From: a virus
Virus record (IMG/VR): IMGVR_UViG_3300008012_000132
Coordinates: 1-28,176 of that record
Length of the DNA: 28,176 bases
Reading direction: 5' to 3' (one strand)
The position numbers were made by a program, and so were the translations under genes. Shown piece by piece: positions 7,205-13,898 of the stretch. Within the stretch, counting starts at the first letter, position 1. Each line of letters opens with the position of its first letter. The notes beneath the pieces were generated by a model. That model was not told the DNA's origin. It made no database searches and saw only the letters and a program-made list of their open reading frames with translations.

Positions 7205-8833
7205 TTAAGCCTCCAGTGCTGTAATACGTGCTTCTAGTGCATCGTTCTTTGATTCTAGTGCATCGTTCTTTGCTGATAATTCTTGTACGGCTTTGATAAG
7301 CATGGGCATGACGTTACCTAAACCCACAACTTGAAACCCACCTACACCTTCTTTCCAGATATTATGTCTTCCAGTTAAAGAATATTTATCTATTACTGTT
7401 TTTACTTCTTGAGCAATAAGACCATAATGAATACCGCCATCGCCCCTGCAAGGTTCAGTAGAGTTTTCTTCATAATATCTGCCCAAACTTGGGTCTATAT
7501 CTTTTTTTTCTTTCCACTCATAAGTAACTGGTCTTAGCTCATCTATGAAATCTAATCCTACAGATAGTGGATTAATATTATGTTTTAATCTTTCATCGGA
7601 TGTAGCACTCCAACTAGTGTCAGAGCCATCAAGATTTATTTGAACATCAGTGTCACCACGACCAATTGTAAAAGTATTAGTGCCGCTTCCTGATGCCGCT
7701 CTTCCAATTACATATTCTGTATTAACAGTTGTAGAAGAATTGCTTGAGTTTGAACCAACAATAATGTTTGAATCACCAGTTGTTGCATTCATAGAATTGT
7801 AACCAACAACTACGTTTTCAATCCCAGTAGTTATATTATCACCTGCAATGCCACCAACAATGGTATTTTTAACCCCAGTTGTGATGTCATTACCTGCATG
7901 AAACCCAATAGCAATATTGTGAGTATCCGTAGCTGATGTAAAGTTTTGTGCGTTTAATGCTCCACCACCTATCGCTACTGATTTACTACCTCTTGTGTCA
8001 CTACCTAAAGATTCAACACCAATCGCAATATTAAAGTCTGCATCGGTTAAAGCATCACCTGCTAGTCCACCAATCAAGACATTCTCTATGCCTGTTGTAA
8101 TCTGTCTACCTGCCTTTGCTCCAACTGCTGTGTTGTAAATATTGCCCGAAGAATTGACTTGATTTTCTAAAGCACTGCGACCAACGGCAACGTTATTTTG
8201 CCCACCAGTTTCCGTTGATAAAGATAGGTATCCTACTGCTACGTTGTCAGCACCTGTAGTATTAGCATACCCAGCTTGATGCCCAACAGCAGTGTTGTTA
8301 CTTGCGGTGGTGTTGTTTTCTAATGCTGACTTACCTAATGCTACATTGTAAGAACCTGTCGTAATTGCATCGCCAGCTAAAGCACCTATCGCCACATTTT
8401 GAGTACCCGAAGTTAGAGCATATAAAGAGTTTCTACCAACTGCTGTATTGCTTGCCCCTGTTACTGTTGCGCTACCTGCTGAAAAACCACCAATAAAAGT
8501 GTTAGAAACACCTGTAGTGTTAGAAATACCTGCGCTGTGTCCTACTGCTACATTGTAGCCGTCTGAACCTAAGTTTTGTTGTAGTAAAGCACGATACCCT
8601 ACAGCAGTTGCGCCTTTTGTAGTATCTTCTGCTTTAAGTGCCTCAAAGCCAATAGCTACATTGTCATCCCCCGTCGTAATAGCAGTACCTGCTTCGTCAC
8701 CCACAACCACGTTGTAGTTACCGCCAGATGCTATTGAGTTACCTGCGTTAACACCTGCTCTATAGTTTGACGTACCAAGAGTTTGTGTAAATGGCTGTTT
8801 AATTATATTGGCTGTATCTCTTGATTTAGTCAT
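7205..8833 (-). CDS. Second tail fibre with head-type repeats and a different S74 domain
   Basis: A 542-residue fibre with a very short N-terminus (about 38 residues; MTKSRDTANIIKQPFTQTLG), then about 330 residues of N-x-A-V-G head repeats, including one copy of the 72-residue module (residues 251-322). A linker with FTIGRGDTDVQINLDG precedes the S74 chaperone/protease domain, whose motif is TSDERLK (Ser412, Lys417), followed by LRPVTYEWKEK and HYGLIAQEVKTV. The end is a coiled coil with a duplicated KNDALE heptad. The SDERLK/IAQE pattern is the classic S74 signature. Without a large N-terminal domain it may bind the virion through the neighbouring fibre. Its start lies 13 bases after the upstream gene's stop. 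Confidence 0.88.
   Translation of the reverse strand: MTKSRDTANIIKQPFTQTLGTSNYRAGVNAGNSIASGGNYNVVVGDEAGTAITTGDDNVAIGFEALKAEDTTKGATAVGYRALLQQNLGSDGYNVAVGHSAGISNTTGVSNTFIGGFSAGSATVTGASNTAVGRNSLYALTSGTQNVAIGALAGDAITTGSYNVALGKSALENNTTASNNTAVGHQAGYANTTGADNVAVGYLSLSTETGGQNNVAVGRSALENQVNSSGNIYNTAVGAKAGRQITTGIENVLIGGLAGDALTDADFNIAIGVESLGSDTRGSKSVAIGGGALNAQNFTSATDTHNIAIGFHAGNDITTGVKNTIVGGIAGDNITTGIENVVVGYNSMNATTGDSNIIVGSNSSNSSTTVNTEYVIGRAASGSGTNTFTIGRGDTDVQINLDGSDTSWSATSDERLKHNINPLSVGLDFIDELRPVTYEWKEKKDIDPSLGRYYEENSTEPCRGDGGIHYGLIAQEVKTVIDKYSLTGRHNIWKEGVGGFQVVGLGNVMPMLIKAVQELSAKNDALESKNDALEARITALEA
7232..7272 (-). repeat. 21-base direct repeat encoding a duplicated coiled-coil heptad
   Basis: Bases 7232-7251 and 7253-7272 are the same 20-base sequence, spaced with a 21-base period (seven codons). 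In the fibre this gives KNDALES then KNDALEA, an exact heptad duplication. The identity at DNA level suggests a recent slip that lengthened the C-terminal coiled coil by one heptad. Confidence 0.85.
7736..8719 (-). repeat. Head-type repeat region of the second fibre
   Basis: Fibre residues 39-366 are built of degenerate N-x-A-V-G-x(3)-(A/L) turns with NTTG or TTG spacers. They include one 72-residue module (bases 7868-8083) that matches the modules at 6281-6712; by hand count it shares 47 of 72 residues with the closer of the two. The turns are more diverged than in the first fibre. Confidence 0.75.
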
Positions 8834-8846
8834 TGGCTACTATCCC

Positions 8847-9125
8847 TTATATTTCTGCTGCATCCATAGCTGTCTGGTATGCAGTCTTCACTGCGTCTGT
8901 CCAAACAGCATTGCATATTGCTTGTACTTCTGTGCTTTCACCTGAGATGTCAGTGTCTGCCCATGTATCACCTGATTTAGTTGAGCAAGATAAGACGTGC
9001 CGATGGAATGATCTGCTGATCTCTGTGCCATCTCGTGCTATCACTGTAGCTGTACGAACTTGCACATGCTTGTGATCTCCTACGACTTCAATCTTATCTT
9101 CAACTTGTGTTTCTGTAAGTGCCAT
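8847..9125 (-). CDS. Conserved hypothetical small protein of the fibre region
   Basis: A 92-residue protein. The first half is beta-like (IEVVGDHKHVQVRTATVIARDG, then EISRSFHRHVLSC). The second half is helical (STEVQAICNAVWTDAVKTAYQTAMDAAEI). The 'VQVRTATVI-RDGxEIS-xFHRHVL' pattern is common in small proteins beside marine phage fibres. A strong AGGAGG ribosome-binding sequence precedes the ATG. It may be a fibre assembly partner or a minor structural protein; no function is known to me. Confidence 0.75.
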   Translation of the reverse strand: MALTETQVEDKIEVVGDHKHVQVRTATVIARDGTEISRSFHRHVLSCSTKSGDTWADTDISGESTEVQAICNAVWTDAVKTAYQTAMDAAEI

Positions 9126-9146
9126 ATTGGCCTCCTATGTTTTATC

Positions 9147-9189
9147 GTGGCTTTATTGCCACCTGTCCAACCCAATCTCTGAGTGGGTT
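9147..9189 (-). other. Two small hairpins in an intergenic gap
   Basis: The 62-base gap between genes holds two inverted repeats: GTGGC/GCCAC (9147-9151 with 9158-9162, loop of 6) and AACCCA/TGGGTT (9169-9174 with 9184-9189), the second overlapping the stop codon of the upstream fibre. Neither is followed by a U tract on the minus strand, so they are not convincing terminators. They could protect RNA ends or slow readthrough. The first lies about 10 bases before the AGGAGG of the downstream gene. Confidence 0.4.
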
Positions 9190-10354
9190 ATGATGTTGTT
9201 AAATAAGAAAAACTGATATTAAAGGTGGCATTTGCCGCAGGTGTGTAATCCGCAAATGGAGCATTATCTTGTTCATACAAAAATGTTACTTGAGCGTTCA
9301 CAGTATTTCCGATTATAACTGGTGTATTATCTTGATTATGAGGTACACGGTATGCAACTGGTTTTGAACCTATAAACGTATCTCTTGCAGTACCAGTAGC
9401 AGAAATAGTAAAAGGTAAAGTCATAGTCATAGAACCCACTGGACTACTTACTGAACTTACCGATACCTCACCAGTTACAGTTACCAATCTACCAACCTTA
9501 ATGTAAGCAAGATTTTGTCTCAGCATACTAATCGAACCACTACCATTCATAGCAAATGTAGCTGAGTGAGTCCCCTCTTCATAATCCTCCAACTTATTGG
9601 CCGACCCTACACCGCCGAGGTAAATTCCGTCTGATAGGTAGAGGTCACGAAAACGCATACCATTATACCCAAGGTCAATAGCATTATCTCGAGATGCACC
9701 ACTTGATGTTACAGGACGGATAATCTGGTTTCCAAATCCAATGTATGCATCAGCACCTTCTGTAGACCCAATATATAAAGTTGATCCGTTTGTCCCAATA
9801 GTACCTACAGTTGTGCCGTCTTTTTGGAACAATGCAATGTCACCATCAGAAGTAAGGCGATTTAGTTCTAATGGACTGCCACCATCGTTGGTAGACTGAA
9901 TGCGGTTATTCCGCAGTGCTACACCTTGTGTACCAAACGATGTAGTAGTCTTGCCGATTAACACATTTTCTGAACTATCAATCGTGAGTGCCACTGCGTC
10001 TGCGTTATCGTCAATCCCTTTAGAGGTGAACGCACCTTGAACCGTGAGGCTCGAAGCAAACGTCGTGGCATCCGCTATCTCAGCCGGTGGTACAGCCGTC
10101 ATGGCCGCCGGTCCTAGGTGAACAACGTAAATGTTATTCGTCCCCGTTGGAGGCGCTGACGTAAATGTAAGCGTGGTTCCCGATACAGAGTACGCGACCG
10201 TCGGGTCTTGTATAACGTTCTCTACTACGACCCTGACGTCGTTTGTTACGGTCGGCAATGACATTGTAAAGGCGGTCGCTGAACCGTTGCCACTAAAGCT
10301 ATCCTTTACCGTATTTGTATATGCTTCCGCAGGTACATTACCAAGTGTGGCCAT
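9188..10354 (-). CDS. Tail fibre / adhesin
   Basis: A 388-residue protein. The N-terminus contains VKDSFSGNGSATAFTMS, then VVENVIQDPTVAYSVSG and TLTFTSAPPTGTNNIYVVHL (about residues 15-82). This beta domain is a widespread attachment module of marine phage fibres. A region of about 100-250 follows, with ALTIDSSENVLIGKTTTSF and RFRDLYLSDGIYLGG (a beta-helix-like fibre stem). The C-terminal third, from LEDYEEGTHSATFAMNG, is a beta-sandwich tip with no S74 domain. The start overlaps the stop of the upstream gene by one base. Likely one component of the host-recognition set; the receptor is unknown. Confidence 0.8.
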   Translation of the reverse strand: MATLGNVPAEAYTNTVKDSFSGNGSATAFTMSLPTVTNDVRVVVENVIQDPTVAYSVSGTTLTFTSAPPTGTNNIYVVHLGPAAMTAVPPAEIADATTFASSLTVQGAFTSKGIDDNADAVALTIDSSENVLIGKTTTSFGTQGVALRNNRIQSTNDGGSPLELNRLTSDGDIALFQKDGTTVGTIGTNGSTLYIGSTEGADAYIGFGNQIIRPVTSSGASRDNAIDLGYNGMRFRDLYLSDGIYLGGVGSANKLEDYEEGTHSATFAMNGSGSISMLRQNLAYIKVGRLVTVTGEVSVSSVSSPVGSMTMTLPFTISATGTARDTFIGSKPVAYRVPHNQDNTPVIIGNTVNAQVTFLYEQDNAPFADYTPAANATFNISFSYLTTS

Positions 10355-10686
10355 TAGGTGATCTCCAGTATACTCATTACTACGTCAACAGAACTTGCAG
10401 TGTTCGACTTTACCTTAACACTATCTGCCGTTTCTAACACTACTTTTTGATCTCCGCCAACAATAACTATAGAACCGCCACTTGGAACTGGGGCATCTTT
10501 AATTAAATGTGTGTCGTTTGATCCGTCGTTTACCACCGCTGTAATCAAAACCTGGGAGGCCGTAACGTTCGATACCGTCAATCCGATAACCGTTGTAGCT
10601 GTTGATGAAGGAACCGTGTAACTGCCTACCGAGGTAAGCGAAGTGCCTATAGTTCTTGAAAGTTTATTTTTAAACGTATTTGCCAT
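10354..10686 (-). CDS. Small virion structural protein (Ig/TNF-like beta protein)
   Basis: A 110-residue beta protein beginning MANTFKNKLSRTIGTSLTSV, with VIGLTVSNVTASQVLITAVV and a PSGGSIVIVGGDQKVVLETADSVKV segment. This is a family I know from many cyanophages and other marine phages, where it sits among fibre genes and has been found in virions. It shares a one-base start/stop overlap with the next fibre, suggesting coupled expression. Role: probably a small trimeric connector or spike tip; that is inference. Confidence 0.75.
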   Translation of the reverse strand: MANTFKNKLSRTIGTSLTSVGSYTVPSSTATTVIGLTVSNVTASQVLITAVVNDGSNDTHLIKDAPVPSGGSIVIVGGDQKVVLETADSVKVKSNTASSVDVVMSILEIT

Positions 10687-10694
10687 TGTCTATC

Positions 10695-11273
10695 CTATCC
10701 AAGTGCGATCGCTAGGGCCACCGCTGTACCAGCAGGGTCTACTTCTAAATTTGTTTGTGCGGCCGCAACGGTAGAAGCACCAGTGCCTCCATCTGCAACT
10801 GCTAAATCAGTTATACCAGAAATTACGCCGCCTGTAATGTTTACTGACGACATTGCTAAATTAGCAGTGAAATCAAATACTGCGGCTCCGGAACCCGCAC
10901 CATCTGTGTAAATTAGTTTTGTGTCTCCGTTGGCTACAGTGACATTGGCTCCTGATCCCTGTGAAAACACAGCCGATTGGCCAGAGTTGTTATACACCAT
11001 ATATGTCTTTTGTGCATTGTTTGGTGCAATCGTTATGGTGTTCGTACCAGAAGGGGATCCGCCTAGAACCAGGACCTTATACATACCATCTGATAATGTA
11101 CCATCTGTAGTTGTAAGAGTGTGCGTCGTACCAGACAAAGTAATCGTTCCAACCCCAGTAAGGATCCTGTCGATAATCTGAAGGTTAACGTTTGTTGTGT
11201 CGCCCCATGCACCCGATTGTTCACCTGTGGCGATCAACTCAATGCCGTTTGCGCTAGTGTATGTACTCGCCAT
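10695..11273 (-). CDS. Short tail-fibre-like protein
   Basis: A 192-residue protein. The N-terminal signature IELIATGEQSGAWGDTTN followed by NLQIIDRILTGVGTITLSG is an N-terminal domain found on many marine phage fibres. It continues with MYKVLVLGGSPSGTNTITI and a VANGDTKLIYTDG beta motif. The C-terminus has VADGGTGASTVAAAQTNLEV, a turn often used as a hinge between fibre segments. Here it ends soon after (ALAIALG), so it looks like the attachment part of a fibre without a tip domain. The gap to the upstream gene is 9 bases. Confidence 0.75.
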   Translation of the reverse strand: MASTYTSANGIELIATGEQSGAWGDTTNVNLQIIDRILTGVGTITLSGTTHTLTTTDGTLSDGMYKVLVLGGSPSGTNTITIAPNNAQKTYMVYNNSGQSAVFSQGSGANVTVANGDTKLIYTDGAGSGAAVFDFTANLAMSSVNITGGVISGITDLAVADGGTGASTVAAAQTNLEVDPAGTAVALAIALG

Positions 11274-11282
11274 CTGTTTCTC

Positions 11283-12182
11283 CTATGCCGCTACTTCTGT
11301 CCAACCAGGGGACTGCGACGGTGTGATTTCGTCCCAACCGGGTGTTTGCGACGGTGTTATTCCATTCCATCCTGGTGTCTGGTTCGGGTCTATTTGGCTC
11401 CAAACAAACACAGTTCCGGTACCACCAGTTGCAGAAACGCCTGTAATTGAGACATTTGCTTCCGCGACTACGGTTACAGTACCAACATTTCCCGTACTTT
11501 CCAACCCTGTAACTGGAACATCTACACGAATACCGACTTCTACGTCGCCAATCTCGCCTGTTCCTGCTACTCCAGTGGGTAAAACAATGGAATCTGCGGC
11601 TACTACAACCGATCCAACTGCTCCTGTTCCTGCTACACCAGTAGGTATTTCAACGACACTATCCGCTAAGACCTCTACAGATCCAACTCCGCTCGTTCCT
11701 ACCAGTCCCGATACAGGGACATTTGCTTCAGCAGCGACTACTACAGTCCCTGTTTCTCCAGTTCCGACGGAACCTGTAACATCAACATCCGCGTTTGCGG
11801 CGACTACTACAGTTCCTAATGCACCTGTACCTTCTACCCCTGTAGGTAGAACAAGTGCCTCGGCAATAACAACCACCGATCCGACGCCGCCTGTGGCGGC
11901 AAGACCTGATGGTAGGACAACAGCATCAGCAGTGACGCTAACTGTACCGACGCTTCCCGCCGCTTGTAAGCCTGTTACCCCTACATTCGCATCCGCAGAT
12001 ACTGTAACTGATCCGACACCACCTGTGGCGACGTTCCCCGTTACTGGGATATTAGCTTCCGCAACGATGCCAACTGAGCCAACGGCACCAGTTCCGGCTA
12101 CCCCCGTGACTGTCACAGGAATAGGGGAATCCCAGGGTCCTTCAGACCATGTACCTCTGCCCCAGCCTGTGATGTCTACCAT
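11283..12182 (-). CDS. Beta-repeat virion protein with 11 copies of a 22-residue unit
   Basis: A 299-residue protein. The N-terminus has GWGRGTWSEGPW (residues 6-17). Residues 23-264 are 11 tandem copies of a 22-residue unit of the form V-x-V-T-G-(V/L)-x-(G/A)-T-G-x-V-G-(T/S)-V-x-V-x-A-(E/D)-A-(N/D/V). Three copies of an 11-residue PGW unit follow (DPNQTPGWNG, ITPSQTPGWDE, ITPSQSPGWTE). It has no cysteine. The repeats should form a beta solenoid or stacked strands. Comparable repeat proteins occur in marine phages with head-tail gene neighbours. The role is not known; a decoration or fibre-like structure is likely. Repeat copies are diverged at DNA level. Confidence 0.8.
   Translation of the reverse strand: MVDITGWGRGTWSEGPWDSPIPVTVTGVAGTGAVGSVGIVAEANIPVTGNVATGGVGSVTVSADANVGVTGLQAAGSVGTVSVTADAVVLPSGLAATGGVGSVVVIAEALVLPTGVEGTGALGTVVVAANADVDVTGSVGTGETGTVVVAAEANVPVSGLVGTSGVGSVEVLADSVVEIPTGVAGTGAVGSVVVAADSIVLPTGVAGTGEIGDVEVGIRVDVPVTGLESTGNVGTVTVVAEANVSITGVSATGGTGTVFVWSQIDPNQTPGWNGITPSQTPGWDEITPSQSPGWTEVAA
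11295..11390 (-). repeat. Three C-terminal PGW repeats
   Basis: Residues 265-296 hold three copies of an 11-residue unit, (I)TP-S-Q-(T/S)-PGW-(D/T/N)-E, at the end of the beta-repeat protein. A tryptophan at the same place in each suggests stacking or binding. Confidence 0.85.
11391..12116 (-). repeat. Eleven tandem 22-residue (66-base) repeats
   Basis: Residues 23-264 of the protein are 11 in-frame copies of a 22-residue unit (one of 23, the last of 21) centred on TG-x-VG-(S/T)-V-x-V. Base sequence differs between copies, so the array is maintained as protein. Confidence 0.88.
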
Positions 12183-12195
12183 CGGAGGCTACTCC

Positions 12196-12636
12196 TTACG
12201 CGATGCGAATGATCGCGTTTGAAGCATCCGCTGTTGGGAACTGAATAGTAAAATCACCGTTAGTCGCCGTCTTGTCCGCACCAAATGCTAGGATAATACA
12301 AGAGTCCGTAGTGTTCGATCCACCAGCAGTTGTGGTGTTGTAGATCATCGCACCGTTAGCAGTGATGGATGCAGAGCTAAATGTCAGATCGTTGAAGTCA
12401 CAGAATGCTGTTGTTCCGCTTGTTGTCGGTGTAACGTTTGTCAACGCCGCTCCGCCCGCAGTATATCCAGAACCCGAAGCTTCGTTCGAGGTTGAATAGG
12501 CTGTTGTTGTAGCGCCTAAACTTGCACTGCTTGTAAACAGAGCTAATTTAAAAGTACTACCACCATTGGTAAAATTGTGTTGGCCTTGCAGGAGTTCCTG
12601 CTTGAAGGACGTACACATTGCTTGAGTTATCGCCAT
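12196..12636 (-). CDS. Conserved beta-rich virion protein
   Basis: A 146-residue protein with SFKQELLQGQHNF, then TFKLALFTSSASLGA, NEASGSGYTAGGAALTNV and FCDFNDLTFSSASITANGAM. The 'ALFTS-A-LG---T-Y---NE--G-GY-AGG--L' pattern is very common in phage tail regions and is usually left as hypothetical. It lies between the small helical gene at 12638-12931 and the repeat protein. It is probably a capsid or tail decoration or fibre-like protein; the role is not established by the sequence. Confidence 0.75.
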   Translation of the reverse strand: MAITQAMCTSFKQELLQGQHNFTNGGSTFKLALFTSSASLGATTTAYSTSNEASGSGYTAGGAALTNVTPTTSGTTAFCDFNDLTFSSASITANGAMIYNTTTAGGSNTTDSCIILAFGADKTATNGDFTIQFPTADASNAIIRIA

Positions 12637-12637
12637 A

Positions 12638-12931
12638 TTATAGTCTCCTTATCGCGTCAGCTAGTTCGGGGTTTCCCGAATCTTTTAGGGCATTATACAC
12701 AGTTGTACGGTCGCTGCGAATAGCTTCTCTCATATAAAATGAAACAACCTTTTCCATGTGCTCTTTGTAGGCCAGTGCCTGATCTCTGATAGCAGGATGT
12801 GCACCATCTGAAACGCTGATTAGTTTAGACACACAACGCTCCGCTACTTCTTCCGGTGAAAACCCACGGTTCTCGGTAGTCTGTACAGACACCATCGGTT
12901 GATCCGGCATATTGAAATCTAGTTTAAACAT
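12638..12931 (-). CDS. Conserved helical small protein
   Basis: A 97-residue protein ending in DRTTVYNALKDSGNPELADAIRRL, with a long helix in the middle (HPAIRDQALAYKEHMEKVVSFYMREAI). The N-terminal part carries GFSPEEVAERCVSKLISVSD. The 'PEEVAERC', 'IRDQAxAYK' and 'SDRTTVxxxL' pattern is conserved in marine phage tail clusters. Its TAATG junction with the upstream adaptor gene points to coupled translation. No function is known; association with the tail adaptor is inferred from position only. Confidence 0.75.
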   Translation of the reverse strand: MFKLDFNMPDQPMVSVQTTENRGFSPEEVAERCVSKLISVSDGAHPAIRDQALAYKEHMEKVVSFYMREAIRSDRTTVYNALKDSGNPELADAIRRL

Positions 12932-13578
12932 TACGTTTTCGGCCTTATAACTTTACCAACTCTGTATTCTTGAGTGGTTTCTTTAGCTTCACCTAACATC
13001 TTCAGACCAATCATAGCTTCTCCAAAGCGTTGATTGTACTGTTGCATGACGTCAGCCTCACCCTTCATAAATATGTACGCTTCTACAAGCGAACCGTATA
13101 ACAATGCTAGCTCACCGTTGGTACTAATCCAAGTAGTTCCTCCGCCTGCGCCCGCTGTTATGCTAGTTGGACGATACAGGTAGTGTAGCTCAACATCAAG
13201 GTTTGCGTTGGGTGTCGGACCGACAATGAAGTTATCCACGTCAAACTGTGCGTAATACTTAGGTAATCCCTGGGTTGTAGCGTTCGGGGAATACGTCTGT
13301 ACAAAAGATACGTCCTTAAACTCTACAAATGTTTTTTCGTTATTCAATGTATAGCTCAAGGAAAACGGTGCCAAGAAGTCACTTGGGCAATTTAGATATG
13401 GGTTTGCTTGTGTAAGTGCAGCCGTTTGATTACGACGGAACAAATCTAGCTGTACGTTTTTTAGTATACGCTCTTCTGCCGCTCGTATAAACAAAGGAAG
13501 GTTTGTTACGAAACTCGTTTCGGAGTTTTCAGTATAGTCTTGAATAGCTTGCTTTAGCTGATCGTATGTAAAACTCAT
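12931..13578 (-). CDS. Head-tail adaptor protein (SU10-type)
   Basis: A 215-residue protein: N-terminal helices (YDQLKQAIQDYTENSETSF, LFIRAAEERILKNVQLDLFR), a beta segment with LNCPSDFLAPFSLSYTLNN and PKYYAQFDVDNFIVGPTPN, and C-terminal helices (GELALLYGSLVEAYIFMKGE, YNQRFGEAMIGLKML). The mixed helix-beta-helix layout is that of tail adaptors or connectors that link the portal to the tail nozzle in podoviruses such as SU10. The order (gp4-like adaptor, this protein, later gp10-like nozzle) agrees. It overlaps its neighbours by 4 bases and 1 base. Confidence 0.75.
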   Translation of the reverse strand: MSFTYDQLKQAIQDYTENSETSFVTNLPLFIRAAEERILKNVQLDLFRRNQTAALTQANPYLNCPSDFLAPFSLSYTLNNEKTFVEFKDVSFVQTYSPNATTQGLPKYYAQFDVDNFIVGPTPNANLDVELHYLYRPTSITAGAGGGTTWISTNGELALLYGSLVEAYIFMKGEADVMQQYNQRFGEAMIGLKMLGEAKETTQEYRVGKVIRPKT

Positions 13579-13898
13579 GTTATAATCACCGTTACAGTGC
13601 CTACATCTCCGTTACCACGAAGAGCGTTGGGCGTTAGGGCTTCATCACCGTTAAATCCAACAGGGCTCCAGCCCCATTGTATGTTTCTTTGTGCTTCCAA
13701 ATCAGACTCAGGACGAGGATCTCTAAGAGCCTGGGGGTCTGGTCCTACTTTTGGTGGGTTGAGTTGAGGTTGCTTTGGATCATATTCGTCAGGCCCCACT
13801 TTAGCTCCCGTCCATTCCACCTTCATCTCATGCAAGCGGTATCGACGGCCTGACCGATCTGATATTCCCCATGCTTTTTTACCACTAGCGTATGCCAT
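13575..13898 (-). CDS. Small conserved protein with degenerate zinc-ribbon-like N-terminus
   Basis: A 107-residue protein. The N-terminal part (GISDRSGRRYRLHEMKVEW, then GPDEYDPKQPQLNPPKVG) matches a pattern I know from marine phages where ICDRCGFRY and VC-x-x-C hold metal. Here those positions are S, S, G and D, so metal binding looks lost. A PQALRDPRPESDLEAQ linker follows, and the C-terminus ends GDVGTVTVIIT. Overlaps on both sides (ATGA at the 13578 end, one base at 13898) tie it to the two adaptor genes. The role is unknown; a tail-connector accessory is likely from position. Confidence 0.75.
   Translation of the reverse strand: MAYASGKKAWGISDRSGRRYRLHEMKVEWTGAKVGPDEYDPKQPQLNPPKVGPDPQALRDPRPESDLEAQRNIQWGWSPVGFNGDEALTPNALRGNGDVGTVTVIIT

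Noticed and set aside
4850-8833. CRISPR-like array in the fibre repeats
   Set aside because: Repeats are in-frame 51-base and 216-base protein-coding units with diverged sequence and no conserved direct repeats with unique spacers. No cas genes are present.
9147-9189. Rho-independent terminator
   Set aside because: The stems are short (5-6 pairs) and are followed on the minus strand by GATAAAACATAGG and GGACAG, not a U-rich run.
4850-12182. Diversity-generating retroelement variable region
   Set aside because: There is no reverse transcriptase gene or template repeat in the window, and the repeats vary at all bases rather than at adenines.
11197-12222. A 341-residue open frame on the plus strand across the 22-residue repeat gene
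   Set aside because: It is the reverse frame of an in-frame repeat array and is rich in V/T/P from the repeat codons. It has no recognisable motif, starts and ends outside normal gene junctions, and opposes the orientation of every other gene.
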